Origin: Dromaius novaehollandiae
Lineage: Eukaryota; Chordata; Aves; Casuariiformes; Dromaiidae
Assembly: GCF_036370855.1 (NCBI RefSeq)
Contig: NC_088112.1
Coordinates: 16,794,469-16,858,468 of the forward strand
Length of the DNA: 64,000 nt
Direction: 5' to 3'
Shown here: positions 1-19,689 of the stretch, piece by piece
Numbering within the stretch: position 1 is the first letter of the stretch
Layout of the letters: every line of letters begins with the position of its first letter
The notes under the pieces: model-generated
The model's input: only the letters and a program-made list of their open reading frames with translations
Told to the model about the DNA's origin: nothing
Database searches by the model: none
Position numbers and translations under genes: made by a program

Positions 1-770
1 TGAATGTGGCTGTTTGGTGTTAGATGGGTTTCATGCTCGCTCCTTGCAGGAGAGGGTGGAGGACCTGAGCTGGAGATGCTTGGCCAGGTCTTGGTACAGG
101 GGGAGCATGTGGGTCTCTCCAGAGGAGAGAGAGAGATCAGGGCAGGGAGGCACCAGGACCCACAGCTTCAGGATGGGCCTTGGGCTGGGCACCTTAGGGC
201 AGGGGCCCAGGGGTAGGGTCAGGGAGGAGCAGAAGGGGTGTTCTGGGTTGTTTTGCTGAAGCATCGCGGGAGTTGAGGTGGGTAGGGAGGGGACAGGGGC
301 TCCCGGGCCCAGTGAGGTGCCGTGGGGGAAGCGCCAAAGCTGAGGCCGGGGTTTGGTATCCGCATTTGTCGCGGGGGGATTGCACTGACACATTTAGCAC
401 TTGTGGGCAGCCTGCGGCGGGGCTGGAGGAGTTTAACAGCTGGGGGGATCTGATATCAGGCCCCGGTCGGGGAGATGCATCAGGCACCAAGCATCAAAGG
501 GCAGGAAATTCATAGGCTGCTTTCCTCACCGCTGCCTGTCCCACGCAAAGCCGGGGGGTGTGTGGGTCCCCCTGCCCAGCCCCAGCCGGGCGCATGGCTG
601 GGTTGGTCGAGCCCCACTGGTCCCACGTGGCTCCCTGCGGGTGCTCGGGGCGCGAGAACCACCGGGGAGAGGGTGGCCGGCAGCGGCCCGGGGGGCTGGG
701 GCAAAGCCAGCAGCGGTAGGTGGGCACCGGGGACGGCGTCTGCTTTTCATCATTGTCAAAATGTGGGCTG

Positions 771-829
771 CAGCTGTCGGGCCGGCAGGCCGGCAGCACA
801 TGATCCCGGCAGCATGGGGCTAAAATTAG
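771..829 (+). promoter_or_regulatory. MEF2 site with neighbouring E-boxes (putative muscle promoter of alphaKAP)
   Basis: CTAAAATTAG at 820-829 matches the full MEF2 consensus (CTA, four A/T, TAG). E-boxes lie close by: CAGCTG at 771-776, CACATG at 797-802, and another CAGCTG at 1104-1109. MEF2 plus myogenic E-boxes is the classic skeletal-muscle promoter combination, and alphaKAP is known as a muscle-enriched product of the CAMK2A gene. The site lies about 370 bases before the alphaKAP ATG. Activity is inferred. Confidence 0.6.
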
Positions 830-838
830 AGGGCGGCG

Positions 839-856
839 GGCAGGCAGGCAGGCAGG
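839..856 (+). repeat. short (GGCA)n microsatellite
   Basis: About four and a half tandem GGCA units lie directly downstream of the MEF2 site in the putative alphaKAP promoter. Confidence 0.8.
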
Positions 857-1017
857 CCATTCCTCAGCGCCGCGCTCATTAGCCAACGGCACCCGGCCGC
901 GGCGGGCTGGAGCCGGGGTCCCGCCAGGGAGCCCTGCGCGCCCTCCAGGCTCGGGCTGGAGCCCTCTGCCCGGCCCCAGGGGCTGGCCCCCCTTCGAGCC
1001 GCCCCACAGGCTTGGCG

Positions 1018-1025
1018 TGACGTCA
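1018..1025 (+). promoter_or_regulatory. Perfect palindromic CRE (TGACGTCA)
   Basis: The full 8-base cAMP-response element lies about 173 bases upstream of the alphaKAP ATG in CpG-rich DNA, a typical position for a functional CREB/ATF site. No binding data can be read from sequence. Confidence 0.6.
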
Positions 1026-1270
1026 AGAGACGGGACATGCCCGTGGCGGAGAGGCGCCAGGGCAAGACGGGCCGGGGCCGGCGAGGTGGCCCGTGAGCGC
1101 TGGCAGCTGCAGAGAGAGGTTGCAACAGCGAGGGCTGGCAAGAGAAAGAGCCCGTTGCCTGATCCCGGGGTGTCCTGCCGCTCCACTACCCGGCATCATG
1201 CTGCTAATCCTCGTCCTGCTGGTGCTGGTGCCCTGCCTGGCTCTCCTCACCTCCTTCCTTCTCTCTCCAG

Positions 1271-10510
<9,240 letters not shown>

Positions 10511-11836
10511 AGTGTGGGCCAGCCTATGTCAGGTTTGTCACTGACTCGCTACCAAGGGGAGATCCACTCCAACTCTTCACCTATGGGACTTTGGCTGTTG
10601 GCTCTGCTGCTTGGTTCCTGCTGGAATTCCTCTCGCTTATCACCACGAACATGCAATGGCCCCACCGACATGACACATGCATTGAATCAACCCCCTCCAT
10701 CCCACCCTTTGCAGCCAGCCCCATCAGGGCCTTTGCACTGGGCCCTCTTTCTCTGCATGAAAGAAAAGAAGAGAAGCTGTAAACAAAAAACCCTATCATT
10801 TGGCCAGCGAGAAGAATCATGCCTGGGGTAAAGGCCTTCACCCACCACTGCATGGCATTCCTGGGCTCCTGCACATCCTCACAACCCAGCATGTCTCATG
10901 AAATGGGACAGGACTTGCCATCTATCTCCATCCCCACCTCTGCTGAAAGCCTCAGAGGCCCCCAAGAAAGAGGAGTGCACGGAGGCAGTTTGGAGCCACT
11001 TCATGCTGGTTGGGACTTGGGTGACCCTCTCTCAGCACCAGTGGATTTTGTCTCACTATCACCATGCTCACATACCCAATGCCATCACTCCCACCTGCTC
11101 CCGCCTTGGACTCTCCTCAACTCGAGCTCTCGCTTCTTGGCAGCCTCAACTGAGGAATCTCATTTTAAATCATTTGCAAAGTTCAGCTTCCAGGCATCTC
11201 TGGATGAGGAGGCATTTATTTGGATGGGTGAGTAAAGGCTGTCTTTTATTTTATCTTCCCAGGAGTGTAGGCTGGCTCCTCCCCAGGAGGGTGAGCATGT
11301 TTGTGCCCTTGACTTGGGCAGCTGATGTGCCGATAGACAGTGTGCTGTCCGAGCGGGGGCACTCTCCCTCCTTCCTCCCTTCTCCCTTGGGAGCAGGGAC
11401 TGGAGAAGCTGGGAGAAGAGAGGAAGAGTATGCAACCGCTTCCCGGCGCTGCATCAGCCCAGCGAAGGAACCGGTGGCCACGGGAGCGGAGAGCTCAGCT
11501 CTCCGAGCGGCAGCCAGGCATCACCATGAGGATGGGCTTGGCACGGTAGCAGGCTCTCCTCCACGTACATCGCTCCCTGTACCCTCCTGTCCACCCGGCA
11601 TCCTTTACCCCCAGCTGACTTGGCACCCAGCTTTTGTCCCCACCGAGCACCAACCTCTGCCCCTCGCATGCAGCACTTGGACCTTCTCCCAGCACCCCGA
11701 ACCCGAGCACCGTGGCCCTCGCCGTAGTGCTGGAAATGCTGGTGCTAAGGCAGCCAAGCTGGCCACCCATTCGAGACATAAAACGTCATCGCCCACGCGA
11801 CACCTTCCAGCAAAGACGAGGAATGCAAGCTTTAGT

Positions 11837-11842
11837 AATAAA
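11837..11842 (+). promoter_or_regulatory. Proximal poly(A) signal AATAAA in the CAMK2A 3'UTR
   Basis: AATAAA followed within 30 bases by CTGATCATGCTTTG. Use here would give a 1.35-kb 3'UTR lacking the conserved block, G-quadruplex runs and CPE. Use is unproven. Confidence 0.45.
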
Positions 11843-11899
11843 ACTCTGCAGAATCTGATCATGCTTTGAAGAAACAAACAAGCCTTTAGCTATCTCTTC

Positions 11900-12034
11900 T
11901 ACTTTGAGCGCATGCCTTTTTATAGGAAAAAGAAAACAACCTACTGTGTATTTCGTAACTTGATTTTGAGTATTTGCTGACATGGATCTTTATGTAATAA
12001 CTAGAAACATTCTTTATGTAATAACTAGAAACTG
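11900..12034 (+). promoter_or_regulatory. Conserved CAMK2A 3'UTR block
   Basis: The stretch containing GCATGCCTTTTTATAG, TGTGTATTTCGTAA and TTATGTAATAACTAGA is one I recognise from the mammalian CAMK2A 3'UTR. It includes a CPE-like TTTTTAT (11917-11923). Its retention across amniotes suggests a binding site for RNA-localisation or stability factors. The identity of the factor is unknown. Confidence 0.6.
11987..12034 (+). repeat. 24-bp tandem duplication inside the conserved 3'UTR block
   Basis: Two adjacent 24-base units at 11987-12010 and 12011-12034 begin TCTTTATGTAATAACTAG and agree at 22 of 24 positions. I recall a single copy in mammals. Confidence 0.9.
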
Positions 12035-14787
12035 TTTGGGGCAGGGGGGCGGGGGGTTTTGGGGAGTTGCTGTTTTTTGTTTCGTTTGCCTTTGGAGTGG
12101 GGTTGTAATGAAGTGCCGTTCCTAATGGGACCCCACGGCCGCATCCCAGGGGCCGAGCAGTGGAGCTGCCCCAAGCTGGGTCTCCCACCCTGTGCCCCAC
12201 AGGTGGCCGTGGCGGTGGCGAGGCCACCGTGGCTCGTTCCAGTTGCCTTGGCCAGGCGAAGGCAGCAGCCTCCTGGGCACGGCCATGTCCCCAGGAGCCC
12301 TTTCCAGGCCCACGCGGATTTTCCTGAATGGCAAAGCCAGGCAGCAGTTCTTTGGGAGCCATCAGCATGTGGTTTTCGGGATAGAAGACAGGGCCGGAAT
12401 GGAGAATTTTGGTATCACCTCTTTGCCTTCAGGTAGAGGTGCGAGAGGCGTGAGGGTGGTTATTTTTCTGGTAATCCTTCCGTTTCTTGTTCTCTTTTTT
12501 CCAACTGGAACTTTTTTGCTCGTTGATGTGAGATTACTGCAGTGCACTGCTGCCACTAGGGGACTTTCTAACTGCACTCTCTTCATCTGCATGGCGTTTA
12601 ACTTTCTAAACGGTGCGTGTATTGAAAAACAAAGAAATGAACAAAAAACGCTTGTTTCGGACATAAAGAGGAAAAAAAAGAAAAAAAAAAAGGAAATGTT
12701 TTCTCCATGTAAATTCTGACTGTGTATTTTGCCTTTTCTGTGGTTTTGAATGCTTTGCTCTCTGTCTAGGCAGGGGCGGCTGCCTCACGAAACAGAGCCA
12801 CATTCTTGCGGACTGCAAAAATATTTTCCCACTGGATTGAGGGGAAGAAATCCAAACTGTCAGGGCATTAACAGTCTCAGAGTTGTTCAGCATGTCCCAC
12901 TGTGCAGGGTGGGGTGGGGGCTATCATTGCTGGGGATGTGTGTAGCAGATGCCTTCTGGGGGGAAATCATACAGGTTCTCCATAGGCACAAATATGTCTC
13001 CCTGGGACCTTGGCAGACCTGTGCTCTTTGACAGTGGAGCTGCACTGGCTTAAGCAGGAAAAACCATGCAGGGAGAGGATTAGCTTTTAAGATAGAGTCT
13101 GGGTGTTTTTATGAATCTCTTTTTCTTCCTGTAGTCACATAGTGCTGAAGTTTTTTCATTTTTAGAGGAAGGATTCAGCTCTTATATAGTTCACTCTCCT
13201 TCTCTCCCAAGTTGTCTGTGAAGCCAGCCATGGCGAGTGTCTTGTCCCCATCTTGATGCCCAGGTTCTCTGGGTGTTGGAAGTATTTTGGATGATCGATG
13301 GGAGATGGATGAGGAAGGAGGTGGCCATGCCGCTGTGGCCGGTACTCTCCCTTTGTGCTCACAGCGTGGCTCTGAGTTGTGCTGCAGGGCAGATCTGACT
13401 TCAGCCTGTTTTTAGAGCTGCTGATAGCTCTGTGCTCAGATGGGCCATGAGGGTGAAACTGCTTCAACAACCACAGCTGGAAAGAGGCTGGCCTGGGAAA
13501 GGAGGTACGGTGGGGTGACAGGGATGACAGATGAAATGCTGGGGTAGATCCAGTCTCCTTTCACTGAGAGTCCTCTTTGGGCGGTCACTGCCAGGGGAAC
13601 ATCTCAGTTTCCGGAGTGGCTTTGAGCTGTCATCTTAGAGGTGATTTCTCCTTCTTGAGGCTTCCCTATGGTCATCTCTCCAGGGACAGGTTCCCCTGGA
13701 GGCAGCTGGATGTCCTTGCAACACCCAAGATGTTCCAGATCAATTCAAAAGGAAGCAGAGCCTGAAGTTTCAACTCTTTTTAGTCTTCCAGTCAAGGCGA
13801 AGTCTGACCCAGGAAGACTTGACTTTCCACCATCTGCCCACACTGGCAGCATTAAGCACCTGCACTTTAGGGGTCTGTTCTGCCTGCTTTCTCTCCCTAC
13901 CTTGCCCTGGTTCTCCAGAGCACATTTCTGTATCCCCAGAGCATCTCTGAGCAAGCACTGAATAAGCCACCATCCTTTCTTTTAGTAGCCATGATGAACA
14001 GCTTCTGTCTCTGTCTTCCTCTATACTCCCTGATTTCTTCTAAACTTGCAGGAAAACTAAAAAAGACCAACTGTCACAGCCCTTTTTTGGCTGGCAGAGC
14101 AAGGGATGCTGTGGTTGCATCCCTACTTGTAAGCTCGGCAGTGTCTACTGGCATCGCCCCAACAACCTCAGTAAGGCTCTGGGGATGACAAGGTCCAGCA
14201 GACATTCCCAATAAGCAATATGGATGAGGCCACCTTGTTGGGAGGGAGTTTCTGCCATAGACCTCCTGTTCCCATCAGCCTCAAGGCCAGAGACCGTGCT
14301 GCGGCACTTTTAATTTCCTAGTAGAGACATAGCCTGACTCTCACTTGGTTGCCTGGTCAACCAGGTCAAACAAAACTCAGAAGTCCTCCAAATTAATCTT
14401 CGCTTCTGTTTCTTGCAGACCACAAGAAAGAGCTGAGTCCCAGCACTTGCTGCAGTGGTCTCAGGTTCCCAGCTGTAGATTTGGATTGGGAGTTGCCCAT
14501 TTTCCCTTCCTGGCTGGCAGGGCCCAGGTCCAGCCTGCAACATCATTGTTTCTCAGGTCTTGCTGGAGCCTCCTCTCTGGAAGAAGAACAGGCCACTCTG
14601 GGCGCTTCTATACCTTTTGCGGGAGGGAACGAAGGCTCCGCTCCTAACCCCAGCCAGGGCAGCCCTTCTCCCCTGAGGGGAAATGCCCCATCTGCCAGGC
14701 ACCAAACTCCCACCTGACCCCAAACTTGCTTCCCCTTCCTTCATCCTCAGTGAATTTCCACCCCTGTGGAGACGCAACGGTGGGAGC

Positions 14788-14805
14788 CAGCAGCAGCAGC
14801 AGCAG
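14788..14805 (+). repeat. (CAG)6 trinucleotide run in the CAMK2A 3'UTR
   Basis: Six perfect CAG units on the mRNA sense strand, ending in TAG. Confidence 0.9.
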
Positions 14806-15596
14806 TAGAGGTGCCCGTGGGCAGCCCAGCTCTCCCAGACCACCCACACCATCCACGGCATTGAGCTCACGGCCCACTCTGCAGGCCATGGCAGGATCGT
14901 AGGGGAGGACCAGCAAACCCTCTTGCTGTGTTTGAAAGGGCATCCTGGCATGTGCCTGACAGAGCGCTGTGGACCAAGATGTGTTTCCTAGCAAAAGATC
15001 CCATAATCGTCTCCTCTGATCATCCCAGGACCTGGCTGAACCTCCTTCCCTGCCATGGGACGCATCGCGTGGCATGCACGACACTCTTGATATAACCACC
15101 ATTAAAAGGTGGGCTTGGTTTGGTAGCCAGACCCTGTTCTCCACCCTTACGGATTCTTTGGAGGTAAGTATTGGTTGGGGGGGGAAAGGCCTTCCACTAG
15201 CGGGGTAGACCTCTCACCATCACCTATTTCCAAATTATCCCTGAGCAGGTCCCAGCTCATCAGTACCAGGTAAGGCAGACCCAGACTTGACTAGGTTGTG
15301 GGCACATCAGAGGAGAGGCTGGTGGCCCTGGGGTGGTCCAGCCCCCATGGCTCCTCTCCCCTTGGTTGGAGTCCCTCCTCGCCCATGGGTCCCTCCTCGT
15401 TGCAAGGCCTCCACCCAGTTGCTGACTGTGATGCCAGGGAGTGGGAGAGGGGATGATGGAGGGGGGAGTATACTGAGTGGCTCCTTCCGTCTTTGGGTTG
15501 TTGATCCTTTTTTCTAACTGTTGCACAATTTTAGGGCTTTTGTAACTTTTTTTGGACAAGCAGGGAAAATATGTTAACAGTGGTTTAAGAAAAAAA

Positions 15597-15715
15597 AGGA
15601 GATCTCTCTATATATAATATATATATAAAATATATATACATACAGGAAATCTCTATGGAAATATTTATTTAAGATGATTGCAAAAAATATATTATAATTA
15701 AGAATATATCAAGCT
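15597..15715 (+). promoter_or_regulatory. AU-rich block in the distal CAMK2A 3'UTR
   Basis: Alternating TA runs (15611-15640) are followed by ATATTTATTTAAG and AAAATATATTATAATTAAG. The block contains an ATTTA motif, so AU-rich-element binding proteins could act here. It stands out sharply in a GC-rich window. Confidence 0.55.
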
Positions 15716-15871
15716 TTGTCACATAACAAAAATCAGACCCCGGGGAGGGGGAAGCTGCCCGTCTCCTCGTGTCTGTGCCTCCATATGGCTGCAGCTGAAG
15801 CCTTTTTCTCTCTTTTGTAAGTGCACTCGAACTGTCGAGCAGTGTGACCGTGTTGGATTCATCGGGGGCTT

Positions 15872-16013
15872 GGGGGGGGGGGGGGATTTTGTTTCCTTTT
15901 TCTTTGTTTTTGGAACCTGTGGCTGTGAACAGAATGATCACTGCTCTGATCCAGCGCTACATTTGGGGAGGGCGGTGGGGGGGCCGGGCGCGGGGTGGGC
16001 GCGGGAGGGAAGG
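15872..16013 (+). promoter_or_regulatory. G14 run and strong G-quadruplex motif in the CAMK2A 3'UTR
   Basis: A G14 tract lies at 15872-15885. A run with at least seven G3+ blocks separated by short loops lies at 15965-16013. G-quadruplexes in the CaMKII-alpha 3'UTR have been reported as neurite-targeting signals in mammals. Here the motif lies within 40 bases of the CPE and poly(A) signal. Confidence 0.65.
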
Positions 16014-16024
16014 GCGAGTGTCGG

Positions 16025-16053
16025 TTTTATTCTTGGTGTTCAAGTGCAATAAA
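16025..16053 (+). promoter_or_regulatory. CAMK2A: Distal CAMK2A CPE (TTTTAT) and poly(A) signal AATAAA
   Basis: TTTTAT at 16025-16030 lies 17 bases before AATAAA at 16048-16053, the spacing needed for CPEB-controlled cytoplasmic polyadenylation, which is established for CaMKII-alpha mRNA. Cleavage is expected at about 16065-16075. Confidence 0.8.
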
Positions 16054-17305
16054 TAGCTACAAACTTCTGAGCATGGAAACGGGTGATTCTCCGTCACTGC
16101 AGTGACTCAGGCCGTCTGCCGCTGCCTTGCCTCTCCCTCCGCGACGCTCCTGTCCTCGAGGGCGCCCAGGCTCGGGTCACGCCGCGGGCAGCAGCAGGAG
16201 GGAGCAGACCCTCGTTCCTCCCCGGGACAGGGGTGCTGGGGTGCAGGCCCCGGGCAGGGGCACCCCGGGCTCTTCCTCGCCTGCCTTGCAGTGGTGCAGC
16301 GGGCCCACGAGATGTCAGCAGAAGACCGTTCCCGCGGGCACTCGCTCCCCTTTTCCCGGGCCTGGTTCACAGCAGGAGCGTTGGGCAGAGGCACCGGGCA
16401 GAGCTGGCCCTCTGCATGCCCCAGGCACATCAGAGACCTGCCCCAGGGCCCCCCCGCCTCACCGAGACCCGTTGCCATCCCACCTGCCCTGGCCACACAG
16501 AAAAGCCTTGCTAAAACCTGGGAGAAACCCCTGAGCATTCAGGGAGAGGGAGCCAAACCGGCGTGTGATGGGGCTGCGGGGAGGCCAGTGTCGAACCCTG
16601 GGGCCTGCTCTAGGCGCGGGGTACAAATGCACAAGCCGGTCCCTGGGAGCAGGGCATCCTGCCCAGCCCCACTGCCCTTCAGCCTGCCCCACATTGCTCC
16701 ATGCGCAGCCACACACCGACTGGGGGACGTACCATTTGCAAACACCCCCATCACCTTTTTCCCTCAGTTTTCCCCCTTTCAGCCTTGCTCCCTGCCATAT
16801 CCTTGCCCCCAGCCGCAGTCTCTGTCCTGCCCTTCCCATTGCTCTGGAGCACCTCTCCGATTTATCACAGCTGCCGAGGGAGAGCCCAGCAGAGAGGATC
16901 CTGGGATTATGAGGGGAATTTAGGGAATGTGGCCAGGACCCCATGTGGGTAGGAAACAAGCTCAGATTCGTGTGGAGGCCAGAGCAGCCGGGCTGCAAAG
17001 CCGAGGGCGGCACGTGGGCCGGCTCCGTGCTCTGCTTGCAAAAGCAACTTGGACCTTAAGCTCCGAATCTGGTGTTCGGTAAATGTTTCCCAGCCTTTCC
17101 TGGGCCAAAACCCTTGCTCAGACCAAGGCATCTCCACTTCTTCACCCCGTGGCGCCCGACCTGGCCACCCACTACGTCACGCAGGGCGGACCGCCGCGTG
17201 CCTCCCCGGGGCAGACTCCCCACGGCGGCGGCTGGGCAACACCGTGACCTCCCGGGGCCTCCTGCTCGGCAAATAGTGTCAAGGTTAGAGCGAGGGATTC
17301 ATTGG

Positions 17306-17386
17306 GGCCATAAATGTTTATGGCCGGCCCTCCCCGCTCCCCAGCCGCCGCAGCCTGAACTTTCCATCAGCGACGCTTTTATGGCC
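17306..17386. promoter_or_regulatory. Palindromic CDX/HOX-type site pair plus a third site
   Basis: GGCCATAAATGTTTATGGCC (17306-17325) is a perfect inverted repeat with a 2-base spacer. Each arm carries TTTATGG, a caudal/posterior-HOX core. A third TTTTATGGCC lies at 17377-17386 and TAATGATTAA at 17393-17402. The segment is A/T-richer than its flanks and is a candidate enhancer. Function is inferred. Confidence 0.45.
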
Positions 17387-18125
17387 AGCCTCTAATGATT
17401 AACTCGGGGGCTAGCGGCTGGAGGTGCTTTCCAATGCAGGGGCTCTGCTGGAGCCCCGCGGGCTGGAGGAAGATGGGGCTGGGGCGGGGGATGTCCGGGA
17501 GAGCCACCAGCCCTGCCAGCTCTGGCTGTGGCAGGGTGCAGGGCTGACGGAGAGGAGGATGCGGAAAGCAGGCGGTGGTTGCGCGGGGAGGAGGACGGAG
17601 GCAGAGATGGCCGGGAGCAGAGCTGCAGCCGCGCTCGGCATCGCCAGGGCACGGGGAGGGTGTGCGGGAGGGACGGGGCAGTGTGGGGGCTGGTCCCCAT
17701 GCTCTTGGTGGAGCTAAGGGAATAATTCAAACCTTATGAGGAAGAACACAGGTCAGCGGTGGGGAGAGCTGGGTTTCCCTCCAGCACCTGCAGCCAGGCA
17801 TGCATGAACAGGGCAGCGAGCTCTGTGTTGCTCCTAGCCAGGTGTGCTGGACTCTGGGCAGCAGGATGGATGGTCCAGGCCCTGGGGGGCTGCAGGCAAC
17901 CCCGAGGCTTCCATCTGCGACAGGATGATGCTGGAAAAGCTTCGTATGCCAGGGCTGCCTGGCCCATGACATTGATGCCCCAGGGAAGTGTCTGCCTTCC
18001 CTGCTCCCCTGGATGCCGGGATGCATAATCCAGGCATAAGAGCTAGTTTCCCTCTTTTACCTGGGTTTTGTCTCTTTCCTGACCAGGACAGAGCATTGCA
18101 GGACGAAGCCATGGGGGGTCTGCAT

Positions 18126-18144
18126 CCCCCCCCCCCCCCCCCCC
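18126..18144 (+). repeat. Oligo-C19 tract
   Basis: Nineteen consecutive C between CAMK2A and SLC6A7, likely length-polymorphic. Confidence 0.95.
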
Positions 18145-18892
18145 ATCCCTGGAAACCCCCTCAATGTGCCTTTCTCACACCATGTCCAAGCTCCTCTCCC
18201 AGGCAAGAGGCCCCAGGCCCCTGGGTGGGGGAGGCAAAGTTTGCATGGTGAGGACCCCACAAATAACCCACACACAGTCACACACTACTTTTTAATGGAT
18301 AATTGACAACGCACAGAGGGAAGGGTGCACACAACACCAGGGGCGATGGGGATGGGCGGCTTCAGGTCCAAACAGCCCCAGCCAGGACATTCCTGGCACC
18401 CTCTAGGCCAGCAGCATCTGCAGGAGATGGGCTCAGATGTACAGATACGAGGCAGTGCAGGCAGCACTGCGCAGCAGAGTCACGGCCTCCCTGTGACACA
18501 GGGTCTGGGCTGAGGTGCCCCAAAATCCTCCGCAGGCATCGAACCCAGCGCTTCGCCTTTCCCTATGAAAGGAGAGCAGGGACCAGCTCTGCCAGCAAAG
18601 GGGACTCCAACAGCTCCCACGTGCCCCTGAGCAGGGTCCAGAGCTACAGCAGCCCTTTTTCCTGCCGGGGGGGGGATGGACACAGGTCCTCCTTTGGCTC
18701 TGGGTCAGAGCTGAGACCTGACCTCCTGTGTGCACAGGGAACGGGTCACCCAGCCTCTTCCTGTCCTTCCAGTGTCCTGCAAATCACCATGAGGGTGAGT
18801 TGCCCTGACCTGCCAAGCTCAGGGAGACCTACAAGCTTGCAAGGGCCCAAACTGTTCTGTTCATAAAGCACTATTTTTCTTCTAATTTTTTT

Positions 18893-19476
18893 TTTAATGA
18901 TTGCTTATTTATTAGGTCAGATTTCATTCCTGGGACACTGACCTGACCTTGTTTTGCTGAAGAACCTCCGTGTAAGCGGAGTGCTCTGACGCACACTCTC
19001 CTTGGAGCACAGAGGATGTTAACACAGTCCTTTCTCACATGTGTTTGTGGATTATTGGAGTTAAATATGCATTAGCAGAGAACAGACAGCCTCATCCTCC
19101 CTGCCTCGTGCAACCCCAAGCATCCATGCAAAGGGAGGGCAGCACGTGGTCCTCTCCCACCTGCTTGCAGCACATGGGCTGAGGCCGAGGGTGGAATGGG
19201 TGTAATCAGACACTTGTACCAGACACCATCACACAAATGCACAGATTCATCACGCAGCTTGCCACACTGAACAGAAACACCTCGAGGATAGCAGACCCAG
19301 CAGCAGCCCTCTCCTGGTGAGGCCAGGGTGGTGGCAAGGAGGCCAGTAGGGTCTGCAGCTCATGACTGCCCCCTGCATGGCCCCCAGGCCAGCCTGAAGT
19401 GCCCAAGTGTGACCTGTGCAAGTTTTGGGGTGACCTCCCCCCCCCCCCCCCGCAACCCATGGGGCACCAGGGCCCC
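18893..19476 (-). other. SLC6A7: SLC6A7 3'UTR with poly(A) signal at 18908-18913
   Basis: The first AATAAA after the stop on the minus strand is at 18908-18913 (TTTATT on +). It predicts a 3'UTR of about 580 bases. The mRNA carries a G15 run (19437-19451) only 25 bases after the stop codon. An oligo-A run follows the signal in the genome. Confidence 0.6.
19437..19451 (-). repeat. G15 run in the SLC6A7 mRNA, just after the stop
   Basis: C15 on + is G15 in the transcript. It could form an intermolecular or flexible G-quadruplex, and is likely unstable in length. Confidence 0.9.
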
Positions 19477-19689
19477 TTACATCATGGACTCCTCCTCCTC
19501 CTCCTCCATCTCCCGGTCCACCTCGATGGCCGTGTTCTCGTAGCTGGTGATGCCTCCATATTTCCTCATGTGGACCATCAGCGGCTTGGGTGACTGGCTG
19601 CCGGCGAGGGTTGCCACGTACATGCCAGTCCTGTTCTCCTCCAGTGACGGGCCCCAGTCCATGGCAGGCCGACTGGCTTGCTGGATCCG
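19477..19689 (-). CDS. SLC6A7: SLC6A7 coding exon 14 (cytoplasmic tail and stop)
   Basis: 213 bases ending in TAA at 19477-19479. It encodes [20 protein letters not shown] through [19 protein letters not shown], a Glu6 run and SMM. The Glu run is a GAG repeat, one to two residues longer than I recall in human. Confidence 0.96.
   Translation of the reverse strand, partial: RIQQASRPAMDWGPSLEENRTGMYVATLAGSQSPKPLMVHMRKYGGITSYENTAIEVDREMEEEEEESMM

Larger units (their letters stand above)
1..1197 (+). other. CAMK2A intron (left part outside window) containing the putative alphaKAP promoter and 5'UTR
   Basis: No exon of the CAMK2A linker is recognisable here. The sequence is GC-rich and becomes CpG-rich after about 560. 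The last 450 bases carry a perfect MEF2 site, several E-boxes and a perfect CRE just upstream of the alphaKAP start codon, so I read this as an intronic promoter. No TATA box is seen. The transcription start cannot be placed by eye. Open frames across this stretch on both strands look like chance products of base composition. Confidence 0.55.
16073..18892. other. Intergenic gap between the convergent 3' ends of CAMK2A and SLC6A7
   Basis: About 2.8 kb. GC-rich and pyrimidine-rich with long chance open frames (16102-16923 among them) that show no domain or repeat-free conserved look. It holds the CDX-like palindrome cluster at 17306-17410, an oligo-C19 tract, and an ATTAAA in minus orientation at about 18292. 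No gene is supported. Confidence 0.6.

Noticed and set aside
10898-11869. 323-codon open frame in the CAMK2A 3'UTR
   Set aside because: It lies wholly inside the 3'UTR, no domain is seen, and a 323-codon chance frame is plausible in this composition.
16102-16923. 273-codon open frame just after CAMK2A
   Set aside because: Low-complexity translation, overlapped by equally long frames in other phases, and no splice partner or homology.
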